A DNA stretch of 64,000 nt, taken from the NCBI RefSeq assembly GCF_947501385.1, contig NZ_CANMVP010000026.1, positions 1 to 64,000 of the forward strand, read 5' to 3'. The stretch is from an uncultured Polaribacter sp. GTDB lineage: Bacteria > Bacteroidota > Bacteroidia > Flavobacteriales > Flavobacteriaceae. How positions within the stretch are numbered: the first letter of the stretch is position 1; each line of letters opens with the position of its first letter. The notes under the pieces are model-generated. The model had not been told where the DNA came from. It saw nothing but the letters and a program-made list of their open reading frames with translations, and searched no databases. Positions 8,144 through 16,676 of this stretch are shown here, in pieces. Made by a program: the position numbers and the translations under genes.

Positions 8144-9388
8144 CTATAAGTTTTTTAAAAAGCGATCTTTCCTCTTTTTCAAAAATTCCTTTTCCAAATT
8201 ATTCGTCACTTTATCTAAAGCAAGGTCAATATATTTTAGAGCCTCTTTTTTCTTGTTGATTTTTGCAAAATAATCTGCTTTTGCGCCATAAAATAAATAC
8301 GCACGTTGTGCTAAATCTTGTGGATGTATTTGTTTAAAATAATAGTTGGCTTTTACATATTTTTTATTTTGAATGCAGACTACCGCCATTGTTAATAAAT
8401 GAAAGGCTGAAGGTTGTAATTCGTGCAAACGCTTATACCAATGTAAAATTTTATCCCAGTTTGTTTGCTCAAAATTAGGCGCTTTTATATGTTCTGCAAC
8501 AATGGCAGCTTCATAATGATAGGTAGAAAATTCGTCACTTTCAACAGCTTTATGCATCATCGTATTTCCTAATTGAATTAGTGGAAAAGACCATTTATTT
8601 CTGTCTTGATTTTTTAAATCTAACAACTGGTTTTCAGTATTAATTTTTGAATCTAGTCTTGCGGAATGAAAACACATCAAAGCAAACAAAGCATAACTAG
8701 ATGAAATTTGAGTATGCTTATTTTTTAACAAAATCTTACACAAGCGAATGGCTTCTCCACACAATTCTTTTCTTATTAAAATTTCTTTTTTATTAGAGTG
8801 AAAACCTTCATTAAAAATAAGATAGATAACATTTAAAACACGCTCAATTCTTTGAGAGAGTTCTTTCCCTTGTGGAATTTTAAAGGCTAAATTTGTTTTT
8901 TTAATGGTATTTCTGGCCCTTAGCAATCGTTTTTTAATTGTTTCCTCTTTCATTAATAAGGCTGAAGCAATTTCTTTGATACTAAAACCAGCAATTGTTT
9001 TTAAAGCAAATGTAATTTGATCTTTTGAATCTAATTTTGGATGACAAGCAGTAAAAATCATCCGAAGTTGAGCGTCTTCAATTTCACTTTCTAAAAAAAG
9101 TTCTTTTATTGTAATTGCAGCAATTCCTTTTTCTATTTCTGCAAGGTGTTTCTGTTCTGATTTTAGCTTTCTGAAGATATCTAAAATTCGGTTTTTAGCA
9201 ACTTTGGTTAACCAAGCTTCAGGGTTTTCTGGTTGTTCTTTTCGCCAAAGAATACTGGCTTTTAAAAAAGTATCTTGTACTGCATCTTCAATAATTTCCA
9301 GATTTGAGAGTCCAAAATAGCGTGTTAAAACAGCAACCATCTTTCCACTATGATGGCGAAAAAGATGGTCTATGAGTTTTGTTTCCAT
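8144..9388 (-). CDS. ECF sigma factor with C-terminal extension (ECF42-like)
   Basis: At 414 residues it is twice the size of a normal ECF sigma factor. Residues 1-75 form region 2 (EDAVQDTFLKASILWRK, then WLTKVAKNRILD). Region 4 follows around 130-165 (IKEIASALLMKEETIKKRLL). The remaining 240 residues are helical and repeat-like (e.g. RLHELQPSAFHLLTMAVV), as in ECF42 sigma factors, which carry a TPR-like C-terminal domain and lack a classical anti-sigma factor. The adjacent YciI/DGPF gene is the known partner of this group. Its ATG overlaps the yciI stop codon by one base (TAATG), so translational coupling is likely. Confidence 0.88.
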   Translation of the reverse strand: METKLIDHLFRHHSGKMVAVLTRYFGLSNLEIIEDAVQDTFLKASILWRKEQPENPEAWLTKVAKNRILDIFRKLKSEQKHLAEIEKGIAAITIKELFLESEIEDAQLRMIFTACHPKLDSKDQITFALKTIAGFSIKEIASALLMKEETIKKRLLRARNTIKKTNLAFKIPQGKELSQRIERVLNVIYLIFNEGFHSNKKEILIRKELCGEAIRLCKILLKNKHTQISSSYALFALMCFHSARLDSKINTENQLLDLKNQDRNKWSFPLIQLGNTMMHKAVESDEFSTYHYEAAIVAEHIKAPNFEQTNWDKILHWYKRLHELQPSAFHLLTMAVVCIQNKKYVKANYYFKQIHPQDLAQRAYLFYGAKADYFAKINKKKEALKYIDLALDKVTNNLEKEFLKKRKDRFLKNL

Positions 9389-9735
9389 TAATGATCAAAT
9401 ACCATTATCTCGCGAATTTCAACAGTTCCTCCCAAATCGTAATCAGGAAAATCTTTTGCGATTTCTTGAACTGCACTAAAATCTTTTGCTTCCACAGTAT
9501 AATAACCACCAACAATTTCTTTTACTTCTGCAGAGGTTAAATCTGTTACTGTTCTTTCTTTGCCAGCAATACGTCTTATTTGTGGTGTTAAAGCTTCACC
9601 ACCTCTTAAAATTCCTGCTGCTTCCATTTTTTGTCCCCAAGAAAACCATTTTCCCATTCTGTGTTGCATTTCTTCTGGAGAAAGTCCTAAATCGGTGTAA
9701 TCGGCACCAATAAAAATCATCATAAATTGTTTCAT
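9388..9735 (-). CDS. YciI-like (DGPF) protein paired with ECF42 sigma factor
   Basis: The 115-residue protein is of the YCII/DGPF type: FMMIFIG at the start, SPEEMQHRMGKWFSWGQKM, then GGEALTP and GGYYTVEA. The signature that normally reads TDGPF is TDLTS here (about residues 64-68), so the naming motif is lost although the surrounding fold motifs remain. Genes of this family sit next to ECF42 sigma factors; a redox or small-molecule sensing role is proposed but unproven. A minus-strand TAATTTTG box (9783-9776) could drive both genes. Confidence 0.85.
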   Translation of the reverse strand: MKQFMMIFIGADYTDLGLSPEEMQHRMGKWFSWGQKMEAAGILRGGEALTPQIRRIAGKERTVTDLTSAEVKEIVGGYYTVEAKDFSAVQEIAKDFPDYDLGGTVEIREIMVFDH

Positions 9736-9775
9736 AATTTAAAATTTTTAAGTTTTATATGATTAAGACGTTTAT

Positions 9776-9783
9776 CAAAATTA
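9776..9783 (-). promoter_or_regulatory. -7 box upstream of yciI-sigma pair
   Basis: TAATTTTG on the minus strand matches TAnnTTTG. Predicted transcription start near 9771 gives a leader of about 35 nt. No good -33 TTTG lies at the usual 19-nt distance, so strength is uncertain. Confidence 0.35.
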
Positions 9784-9841
9784 AAAAGAGGACACTTTTT
9801 TACTCTTTTCAATTCAGTTAAAGATATAAAATAAAAAAAAT

Positions 9842-9861
9842 AGTTGTTTTGTAGTACAACT
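9842..9861 (-). terminator. weak stem after the thioredoxin-like gene
   Basis: AGTTGT and ACAACT arms enclose eight bases. It lies about 35 nt after the stop of the minus-strand thioredoxin-like gene, but the stem is only six pairs. Confidence 0.3.
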
Positions 9862-9895
9862 GTTTTCAATCAAATAATTAAGAAGACTTTAAAGG

Positions 9896-10798
9896 TTACT
9901 CATTTAGCGCTTTTTGAAACTCTTTTTCAAAATAGGGTAAAATGTCATCTGTCCATTTTTTGTTTAGCGCTGTTTTAGCATATACAACAGCTTTATCATA
10001 TTTTACTTGGTTTTTTTCTGAAATTGCTTTTTCAAACTTACCAGATGTTAAAAAGTACATTAATATTTCAACATCTGTTTTGCCATAAAGATCTACATAT
10101 TTCTTTTGGTTTTTTAATGTAATGTTTGCAATGGTATCAGAAACGTCTCGAGCAAAGTATAATAATGGCGAAAAGTATTCTTCTGATAAAATATCTTTCT
10201 TAGAATTAAAATATGCATGTAATTCTGATGGATTTACCTTCGTATTTGTTCGATTTACATAATCAACATAAAAATTTGGATATTGAGTCACATCAATTGT
10301 ATTAGAATAGCCTACTATTATTTTGCTTGCTTTATTTAACTCGATACTTTCATTTGCAAATTTTAATACATTTTCACTTAATGATTGAAAATCTTCTCCT
10401 GGAAAACCATACTTTCTATTTAAAACAAATCCTTTTTTGTTAAGTACTAGCCCCGTAGGATAACTACTTACATGGTGTTTTTTAGATAAGTGGAAAATAG
10501 TATCATTTTCTGCATTGTACTTTAACAATATAAAGTCTTTTTTAAAGATGTTTTTGATGGAGTCGTTTTGAAAAACCCATTTATCTAATTTTTTGCAGGG
10601 TGCACACCAAGTTGTATAAAAGTCAATAAAAATTAGTTTATCTTCTTTAGAAGCTATTTTTAATGCCTCTTTATAGTCTTGGTCAATTGCGATTAGATTT
10701 TGATGTTCAATTGTAATGTTACTTTTTTTGCATCCGAATACAACAAGAGTAATTGCTATGAGTTTGATGAAATTTTTATTAATTTTCATTTTTTTCAA
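9896..10798 (-). CDS. thioredoxin-fold lipoprotein
   Basis: The 300-residue protein has a lipoprotein signal ending VVFGC (Cys23) followed by KKS. A thioredoxin domain comes next, with active site WCAPC (64-68) in an IDFYTTWCAPCKK context. The domain continues to SSYPTGLVLNKKG (cis-proline loop). The last 150 residues are helical and not recognised. It should act in the periplasm, attached to a membrane, reducing or relaying disulfides. It is alone between two minus-strand genes. The fourth codon is also ATG, so the start may be three residues later. Confidence 0.87.
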   Translation of the reverse strand: MKKMKINKNFIKLIAITLVVFGCKKSNITIEHQNLIAIDQDYKEALKIASKEDKLIFIDFYTTWCAPCKKLDKWVFQNDSIKNIFKKDFILLKYNAENDTIFHLSKKHHVSSYPTGLVLNKKGFVLNRKYGFPGEDFQSLSENVLKFANESIELNKASKIIVGYSNTIDVTQYPNFYVDYVNRTNTKVNPSELHAYFNSKKDILSEEYFSPLLYFARDVSDTIANITLKNQKKYVDLYGKTDVEILMYFLTSGKFEKAISEKNQVKYDKAVVYAKTALNKKWTDDILPYFEKEFQKALNE

Positions 10799-10895
10799 CT
10801 TTGGTTGGTTCTTAATTTTAGAACCTTTAATTTATAAAAAGGTTACATTTTTAAGTTGAAAAAATAGTTAGAGAAGCGTCTTTTTGTTTTAGAAA

Positions 10896-12038
10896 CTAAA
10901 CAGTTTCTTCTTTTTTATGTAAAAAACGAGTGAGTTTCATAGAAAGATCTAGCAAAATAATTTTTGCATTTCCATTTCTTTCTATATGATACATCGCATC
11001 ATTTAATTCTTTTTCTATTTCTAGAATATTTCCTGAATGTACAAAAGGTGCAAATTTAGAAAGGTCAAAACCCGTTTTTGTTTCCATAAAAACCAACTGA
11101 TCTGACTGATAGTTGAGTAACAAAGCTTGTCTAAAAAACTGCAAACAATATTCTAAAAAACGTTTTTGAGTTTCACGTCCGGTTTTGGCAATAGTTTCAG
11201 ACCAAGCAACTAATTGTTGCACAACAGAAGCATTTCCTTTGGCTTTAAATGCGGTTCTAATCCATGCAATAAACCATTCTTCGAAAACATTATCTGCAGC
11301 ATCGTTGTGTAATATATGAACCGCTTTGTTATAATTTCCTGCTGCTTGATGCGCAATTTTAGCAGCTTCATTTTCAGAACAATTTTCTCTTTCAACCAAA
11401 GCATTTGCAATATCTTGTTCGCTTAAAACAGGAAAATGTAAAGCTTGGCAACGAGATTTTATAGTATTTATAATCTGTTCTTCATTTTCTGTAATTAAAA
11501 TAAAGACAGTCTTATTTGGTGGTTCTTCAATGAGTTTTAAAAGTTTGTTGGCTGCAGCAATGTTCATTTTTTCTGCCATCCAAATTAGCATCACTTTAAA
11601 CCCACCTTCGTAACTTTTTAACTGTAATTTTTTTACGACATTTTCCGCTTCATCAACACCAATAATACCTTGTTTGTTTTCTACGCCAATATGTTGTAGC
11701 CAATTAAATAAACTTCCGTAGGCTTGATTTTTAATAAAATCGCGCCAATCTTCTAAAAAAAGATTACTTACGGCGTGTTTTTTTACAGCATCGTTTGTGG
11801 TTACAGGAAATGCAAAATGCAAATCGGGATGTTGTAGTTTTTCACATTTTATAGTACAGGCTTCAGAATTTTCAGAAAAATTACATAACAAAAATTGCGC
11901 ATACGCAATTGCCATGGGTAAGGTGCCACTACCTTCTTTACCAACAAAAAGTTGTGCATGCGGAATTCTGCCATTTTCAGCAGAGACTGTCAAATGGTTT
12001 TTTATATGTTCTTGACCTATGATTTGGTTGAAAAGCAT
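10896..12038 (-). CDS. holB: DNA polymerase III subunit delta'
   Basis: The 380-residue protein starts MLFNQIIGQEHIKNHL, the normal opening of the clamp-loader delta' subunit. The Walker A position reads GKEGSGT (33-39) without the catalytic lysine, as expected for this non-ATP-hydrolysing subunit. A cysteine group (C52, C62, C66 region) matches the zinc module. LLKLIEEPPNKTVFILIT and TIKSRCQ are the sensor and arginine-finger segments. It works with DnaX and HolA in loading the sliding clamp. A minus-strand TATATTTG box (12049-12042) places transcription start at or within a base or two of the ATG. Confidence 0.93.
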   Translation of the reverse strand: MLFNQIIGQEHIKNHLTVSAENGRIPHAQLFVGKEGSGTLPMAIAYAQFLLCNFSENSEACTIKCEKLQHPDLHFAFPVTTNDAVKKHAVSNLFLEDWRDFIKNQAYGSLFNWLQHIGVENKQGIIGVDEAENVVKKLQLKSYEGGFKVMLIWMAEKMNIAAANKLLKLIEEPPNKTVFILITENEEQIINTIKSRCQALHFPVLSEQDIANALVERENCSENEAAKIAHQAAGNYNKAVHILHNDAADNVFEEWFIAWIRTAFKAKGNASVVQQLVAWSETIAKTGRETQKRFLEYCLQFFRQALLLNYQSDQLVFMETKTGFDLSKFAPFVHSGNILEIEKELNDAMYHIERNGNAKIILLDLSMKLTRFLHKKEETV

Positions 12039-12041
12039 CTA

Positions 12042-12049
12042 CAAATATA
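12042..12049 (-). promoter_or_regulatory. -7 box abutting the holB start
   Basis: TATATTTG on the minus strand matches TAnnTTTG, with only 3 nt between its last base and the ATG at 12038. If the usual spacing holds, the mRNA starts at the initiation codon. Confidence 0.5.
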
Positions 12050-12112
12050 AACGTTTCTCGAACTTTTATTAAGAATTTTGTACTTTTAATGCTTCAAAAA
12101 AATAAAATAAGT

Positions 12113-12892
12113 ATGAAAAAACTTTTACAAGTTTTAAACGGAATTGCTTTTTTTTCTGTCGTTTATATGAACTATTTATCGAATACAGGATTCATGAATA
12201 ATACAACGATTGGCGAAGTTTCTAGAGACTTTAACTCTCTATTTACACCTGCCAGTTATGCGTTTTCAATTTGGGGTATCATCTACTTGTTGTTATTTGG
12301 TTTTGTAATCTATCAAGGTCGGAGCCTTTTTGTAAAAGTAAGAGACAATGCTTTTGTAGAAAAGATTGGTTTTTGGTTTTTCATCTCTTGTATAGCCAAT
12401 ATTGCTTGGGTTTTTTGTTGGATTTATGAATACACAGGTTTGTCTTGCATTTGTATTTTTATACTACTTTTCTCACTCTTAAAAATTGTAGTAAACAATA
12501 AAATGGAACTTTGGAATGCACCTTTTTCTGTGATTTTATTTCTTTGGTGGCCGTTTGTAGTCTATAGTGGTTGGGTAACAGTTGCAAGTATTGCAAATGT
12601 GTCTTCGTATTTGGTTAAAATTGGTTGGGATGGTTTTGGAATTTCGCCAGTAATTTGGACAATACTAATGATTGGTATTGCAACAATTATAAATTTACTA
12701 GTTACTTGGAAACGCAATATGAGAGAATTTGCGTTGGTTGGTGCTTGGGCTTTGATAGCAATTGGCATTGCAAATACAAATAACATACTTGTAATAATTT
12801 CTTATGCAGCAGCTGCAGTTTTAATAATAAGTACTACTGTTCATGCCTATCAAAATAGAAAAAACAATCCATTTAAAAAAGTACAAAGCTAA
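12113..12892 (+). CDS. TspO/MBR-related tryptophan-rich membrane protein
   Basis: The protein has about seven hydrophobic segments and the motif SLFTPASYAFSIWGIIYLLL near its N terminus, as in the larger bacterial TspO-related proteins. Tryptophans cluster around membrane segments (WVFCWIY, LWWPFVVYSGWV). The family binds tetrapyrroles or acts as a light/oxygen sensor in some bacteria; the role here is unknown. I prefer ATG 12113 (MKKLLQVLNG) over the upstream ATG at 12089, because a TACTTTTA box at 12081-12088 would put the transcript start after 12089. The longer form adds eight residues. It is divergent from holB. Confidence 0.8.
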   Translation: MKKLLQVLNGIAFFSVVYMNYLSNTGFMNNTTIGEVSRDFNSLFTPASYAFSIWGIIYLLLFGFVIYQGRSLFVKVRDNAFVEKIGFWFFISCIANIAWVFCWIYEYTGLSCICIFILLFSLLKIVVNNKMELWNAPFSVILFLWWPFVVYSGWVTVASIANVSSYLVKIGWDGFGISPVIWTILMIGIATIINLLVTWKRNMREFALVGAWALIAIGIANTNNILVIISYAAAAVLIISTTVHAYQNRKNNPFKKVQS

Positions 12893-12987
12893 AAGACCCA
12901 ATTTAGGCCTCTTTGTAGAAAGATTTAAGTACGCAAACGATGTATTAATTTTTGAGGTTTCAACTTTTTAAAACCTAAAGAAATAGG

Positions 12988-12995
12988 TATTTTTG
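12988..12995 (+). promoter_or_regulatory. -7 box for pgk
   Basis: TATTTTTG matches TAnnTTTG. Predicted transcription start is about 13000, 16 nt before the ATG. Confidence 0.5.
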
Positions 12996-13015
12996 TTGAA
13001 AATGTAAAGACCAAA

Positions 13016-14203
13016 ATGAAAACACTAAAAGATTTTAATTTCGAAAATAAAAAAGCAATTATTCGTGTAGACTTCAATGTGCCGTTAAATAACGAGTTTC
13101 AAGTAACCGATACCACAAGAATTCAAGCGGCAAAATCTACTATAATTGATATTTTAGAACAAGGAGGAAGTTGTGTTTTAATGTCTCATTTAGGGCGTCC
13201 AAAAGGATTTCAAGAGGAATTTTCTCTAAAGCACATCGTAAAGTCTGTAATAGATATTATTGGATGCAATGTAAAATTTGTTGAAGATTGTATTGGTGAT
13301 AAAGTGGAAGAAGCGGTTGCAAATCTAGAATCTGGAGAAATTTTACTCTTAGAAAATCTTCGTTTTTATGAAGAAGAAACAAAAGGTGATGTTCAGTTTG
13401 CTGAAAAATTATCAAAATTTGGCGATATTTATGTAAATGATGCGTTTGGAACTGCACATAGAGCGCATGCATCAACAACAATTATTGCACAGTTTTTTGA
13501 AGAAAATAAATGCTTTGGAAATTTATTGGCAAGAGAAATTGAAAGTATCGATAAGGTTTTAAATAATTCAGAAAAACCAGTATTGGCAATTTTAGGAGGT
13601 GCAAAAGTATCGTCTAAAATTACAGTGATTGAAAATATTTTAGACAAAGTAGATCACCTTATTATTGGTGGTGGAATGAGTTTTACTTTTGTAAAAGCAC
13701 AAGGTGGAAAAATTGGAAATTCTATTTGCGAAGATGACAAAATGGAATTAGCGCTAGATATTTTAAAACAAGCCAAAGAAAAAGGAGTAGCCATTCATAT
13801 TCCTGTGGATGTTGTTGCTGCAGATGATTTTTTTAACGATGCAAACCAGAAAGTTTGTGACATTGATGCAATTCCTGATGGTTGGGAAGGTGTTGATGCT
13901 GGGCCAAAATCTAGAGAAATTTTTGATGGAATTGTAAATAAATCTAAAACTATTTTGTGGAACGGCCCTTTAGGTGTCTTTGAAATGGAATCTTTTGCTG
14001 CGGGAACAATTGCATTAGGACATTCTATAGACAAAGCCACTCAAAACGGTGCGTTTTCTTTAGTAGGCGGTGGAGATTCTGTGGCGGCAGTAAAACAATT
14101 TGGTTTTGCAGATAAAGTAAGCTACGTTTCTACTGGAGGTGGCGCTATGTTAGAAATGTTAGAAGGAAAAACGTTGCCTGGAATTGAGGCAATACTAAAA
14201 TAA
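13016..14203 (+). CDS. pgk: phosphoglycerate kinase
   Basis: The 395-residue enzyme has full family length and all landmarks: RVDFNVPLN near residue 20, SHLGRPKG, LLENLRFYEEE, GGAKVSSKI, WNGPLGVFEMESFAAGT and the C-terminal GGGDSVAAVK and STGGGAMLEMLEGK. It transfers phosphate between 1,3-bisphosphoglycerate and ADP in glycolysis. It is a single gene with its own TATTTTTG promoter and two hairpins downstream. Confidence 0.98.
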   Translation: MKTLKDFNFENKKAIIRVDFNVPLNNEFQVTDTTRIQAAKSTIIDILEQGGSCVLMSHLGRPKGFQEEFSLKHIVKSVIDIIGCNVKFVEDCIGDKVEEAVANLESGEILLLENLRFYEEETKGDVQFAEKLSKFGDIYVNDAFGTAHRAHASTTIIAQFFEENKCFGNLLAREIESIDKVLNNSEKPVLAILGGAKVSSKITVIENILDKVDHLIIGGGMSFTFVKAQGGKIGNSICEDDKMELALDILKQAKEKGVAIHIPVDVVAADDFFNDANQKVCDIDAIPDGWEGVDAGPKSREIFDGIVNKSKTILWNGPLGVFEMESFAAGTIALGHSIDKATQNGAFSLVGGGDSVAAVKQFGFADKVSYVSTGGGAMLEMLEGKTLPGIEAILK

Positions 14204-14217
14204 AAAGCCCATCCTAA

Positions 14218-14317
14218 CCTTCCCAAAGGGAAGGAACACTCAAGAGAAAGTCACTATTTTTCTTGAATATAATTTATTTTGATAAGCGTATAATCTTTAA
14301 AAATTATACGCTTTTGT
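14218..14317 (+). terminator. two hairpins after pgk
   Basis: CCTTCCCAAAGGGAAGG (14218-14234) is followed by AAGCGTATAAT and ATTATACGCTT arms (14284-14313) with a TTTTG tail. The second has an 11-pair stem and an 8-nt loop and is the likelier terminator. The rest of the 250-base gap to the next gene is AT-rich and shows no ORF. Confidence 0.6.
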
Positions 14318-14453
14318 TTTGAATACAAATATGCTTTAATTTAGCAAAAATAATTATTAAAATGTAGACAAGTAATTTTTTAGGCAGAGTCAAACCTGCA
14401 AAAATCTGTATCCACTTTTTTTATTACCCAATTACATTTACACATCAAAAAAT

Positions 14454-15494
14454 ATGAAATATACAACATTACCAAACACCCATATAAAAGTTAGCAAAAT
14501 CTGTTTAGGAACCATGACTTGGGGAAATCAGAATACTCAAGAAGAAGCTTTTGAACAAATGGAGTATGCGTTAGCACAAGGCGTAAACTTTTTTGATACC
14601 GCAGAACTATATCCTGTTCCTGCAACTCCAGAAACCTATGCAGAAACAGAAAGGATTATTGGAAACTGGTTTGCTACAACTGGCAATAGAGACAAAGTAG
14701 TATTGGCAAGTAAAATTGCGGGTGGTGGTGATTATACAAAGCATGTAAGAACAGGTGGTTTTACCAAGCAAAATATCACAGAAGCTATTGAAGGAAGTTT
14801 AAAACGCTTGCAAACAGATTATTTAGATTTGTATCAATTGCATTGGCCTTCACGTGGTGTTAATTGTTTTGGAACAAGAGATTATCCTTATAAAACGGCT
14901 TCTGCAGCAGCAGAAAATCATTTAGAGATTTTAGAAATTTTAAACGAGTTTGTAAAAAAGGGAACCATAAAAGCGATCGGACTTTCCAACGAAACTCCTT
15001 GGGGAACTATGAAATATTTGCAAAGTGCAGCAGCTAATAATTTAGTAAGGCCTTCTACAATTCAAAATTCTTATTCTATGATTCATAGAGCCTATGAATA
15101 TGGAATGTCTGAAGTTTCAATGAGAGAAGATATCGGTTTGTTAGCATATTCACCCTTAGCACAAGGTGTTTTGTCTGGTAAATATTTAGACGGGAATTTA
15201 CCTGAAGGTGCAAGAGGAACCTTGTTTCCACGTTTTATAGCACGTTATATGGGTGATGGATCTTTAGAAGCGGTAAAAAGATATGAAGCGATTGCTAAAA
15301 ATGCAGGAATTACATTATCTGAAATGTCTTTGGCATTTATAAATCAATTGCCATTTGTGACGAGTAATATTATTGGTGCTACAAAAATGAGTCAGTTAAG
15401 AGAGAATATTAATAGTATCAATATTAATTTATCGGAAGAAATTCTAAAAGAAATTGAAGAAGTTCATGCAGCTATTCCAAATCCTGCGCCGTAA
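14454..15494 (+). CDS. NADP(H)-dependent aldo/keto reductase (Tas-like)
   Basis: The 346-residue TIM-barrel protein has the aldo/keto reductase tetrad: D48 and Y53 in FFDTAELYP, K87 in ASKIAG and H130 in LYQLHW. The insertion PVPATPETYAETERIIG and the RGVNCFGTRDYPY loop are characteristic of the Tas subgroup. It reduces carbonyls with NADPH in the cytoplasm; the physiological substrate is not known. It is monocistronic, ending in a clear terminator. Confidence 0.93.
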   Translation: MKYTTLPNTHIKVSKICLGTMTWGNQNTQEEAFEQMEYALAQGVNFFDTAELYPVPATPETYAETERIIGNWFATTGNRDKVVLASKIAGGGDYTKHVRTGGFTKQNITEAIEGSLKRLQTDYLDLYQLHWPSRGVNCFGTRDYPYKTASAAAENHLEILEILNEFVKKGTIKAIGLSNETPWGTMKYLQSAAANNLVRPSTIQNSYSMIHRAYEYGMSEVSMREDIGLLAYSPLAQGVLSGKYLDGNLPEGARGTLFPRFIARYMGDGSLEAVKRYEAIAKNAGITLSEMSLAFINQLPFVTSNIIGATKMSQLRENINSININLSEEILKEIEEVHAAIPNPAP

Positions 15495-15532
15495 TTGAGT
15501 TTGTAGTATTTCAGTATTCAGTTGGCAGTAAA

Positions 15533-15575
15533 TAAAAAAAGTCCGAAGTAATTCATTTTACTTTGGACTTTTTTA
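15533..15575 (+). terminator. terminator of the aldo/keto reductase gene
   Basis: AAAAAAAGTCCGAAGTA pairs with TACTTTGGACTTTTTT across a short loop, with one G-T wobble. An A run before and a T run after make it potentially bidirectional. Confidence 0.75.
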
Positions 15576-15580
15576 TTTAT

Positions 15581-15640
15581 GATTTCTGCCTTTCGACTTT
15601 TCGACTTCGCTCAAGATAGACTTTGGTAGGAGTCTATTTT
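15581..15640 (+). repeat. dispersed repeat family C, copy 1
   Basis: The blocks TCGACTT, CTCAAGATAGACT, AGGAGTCTATTTT match 16262-16315 and, on the minus strand, 49150-49200. It overlaps the stop codon of the toxin gene (15639-15641). Confidence 0.6.
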
Positions 15641-15905
15641 AAGGGAATAATTTATAAATATCTTCTCGTTTTAAAAAACGAGCAATGGTAATTGTTTCAT
15701 CAGAATAAAAGATTCCTAATCTATAATCGCCAATTCTAATTCTGTAAGCGTCAGAATATCCAGACATTGATTTCACATTATTAATTTCTGATAAGTTTTC
15801 GGATTTTTTTAAATCAGCAACAACTTCAGCTAATTTTAGTTTTAACTTACTATTTTTAATTTTGTTTACATCTTTTAAAGCTTGACGTAAATAAATAATT
15901 TCCAT
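15639..15905 (-). CDS. RelE/ParE-superfamily toxin
   Basis: The 88-residue basic protein has the RelE/ParE pattern: MEIIYLRQALKDVNKI at the start, then a central helix pair. The strand segment SDAYRIRIGDYRLGIFY follows, then TIARFLKREDIYKLFP. Such toxins either cleave ribosomal mRNA or poison gyrase; this sequence does not tell which. Its ATG overlaps the antitoxin stop codon by one base (TAATG), the usual coupling in type II modules. Confidence 0.88.
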   Translation of the reverse strand: MEIIYLRQALKDVNKIKNSKLKLKLAEVVADLKKSENLSEINNVKSMSGYSDAYRIRIGDYRLGIFYSDETITIARFLKREDIYKLFP

Positions 15906-16153
15906 TATTTTAAGGCATTTAAAAACTCTTCCTCACTAACAGTGTCTGTTCTATCTGCTTGTTGCATTAAAAGTAAAAGGCCTAAATCTTCTTTTTGTTC
16001 TTGGGTTAAATTATCTAATTGTTCTTTCTCTTTTATTTTTACAAACAATTCAATAGCCTTTTCCATCAAGGCTTTTACACTTAATCCTTCAAAAGCGGAT
16101 AGTACTTTTAGTTTAGTGAGAATAGCATTATCTATTTCTATCAATTTTTTCAT
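15905..16153 (-). CDS. type II antitoxin for the RelE/ParE toxin
   Basis: The 82-residue acidic protein begins MKKLIEIDNAILTKLKVLSAFEGLSVKALMEKAIELF, a ribbon-helix-helix-like segment. A glutamate-rich tail ending SEEEFLNALK follows; it would cover the toxin. I use ATG 16153, because the longer frame to 16243 would translate an AT-rich, operator-like region. It is first in the operon, as is usual for antitoxins, and probably represses its own promoter. Confidence 0.83.
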   Translation of the reverse strand: MKKLIEIDNAILTKLKVLSAFEGLSVKALMEKAIELFVKIKEKEQLDNLTQEQKEDLGLLLLMQQADRTDTVSEEEFLNALK

Positions 16154-16189
16154 TTTACTATTTTTTTCATATGGATAAACAAATATATA

Positions 16190-16210
16190 AAATATATATA
16201 ATATATTTAT
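16190..16210. promoter_or_regulatory. possible operator of the toxin-antitoxin operon
   Basis: AAATATAT and ATATATTT arms separated by ATA lie about 40 bases upstream of the antitoxin ATG within a pure A/T run. Position and symmetry suggest a binding site for the antitoxin; low complexity makes this weak. Confidence 0.3.
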
Positions 16211-16261
16211 TTCAAGAAAAAATCCAATGAGATTTATTTTCATCAGATTATTATTTGTTTG

Positions 16262-16315
16262 CCATTCTTGCCTCTCGACTTTGCCTAAGATAAACTCTGG
16301 CAGGAATCTATTTTT
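16262..16315 (+). repeat. dispersed repeat family C, copy 2
   Basis: TCTCGACTT, CCTAAGATAAACTCTGG and CAGGAATCTATTTT match copy 1 at 15581-15640 in the same orientation. The two copies bracket the toxin-antitoxin pair as direct repeats. Confidence 0.6.
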
Positions 16316-16350
16316 TATCGCTTGAAGCCTGTCTCCAAAAAAAAATGTTT

Positions 16351-16659
16351 CTATTCTGAATCAACCAACTTTATAGCACTCGCTATAAATCTGCCGTTTT
16401 TAACAACTCCAACCAGTTCACCTTTTCGAATCACTTCACAAAAACCAGTATGTTTGTCGTGCGCATCTCCAAAATCATCAATAGAAAAACCATCAACAAA
16501 ATAAGCTTTGTCGTCTATACGAACGGCTAAACTACAACCGTTTTCAGAATCTAAATCAAACTGACATTGACCACATGATACTTCGGCAATTTGTTTGATT
16601 TCTTTTTTATTTGAGCAAGATGCTAAAATTAGGAAACTTAAAAGGAGTATTTTTTTCAT
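16351..16659 (-). CDS. small lipoprotein with conserved CxxC (DUF6370-like)
   Basis: The 102-residue protein has a lipoprotein signal ending ILASC (Cys15). The mature part carries CGQCQF (C29, C32), a GC pair, then DGFSIDDFGDAHDKHTGFC. The mix of Cys, Asp and His suggests a bound metal. The pattern resembles small flavobacterial lipoproteins annotated DUF6370; I am not certain of the number. It sits 17 nt after a small membrane-protein gene on the same strand and is probably cotranscribed. Confidence 0.72.
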   Translation of the reverse strand: MKKILLLSFLILASCSNKKEIKQIAEVSCGQCQFDLDSENGCSLAVRIDDKAYFVDGFSIDDFGDAHDKHTGFCEVIRKGELVGVVKNGRFIASAIKLVDSE

Positions 16660-16676
16660 GATTTCTTTATTTAGTT

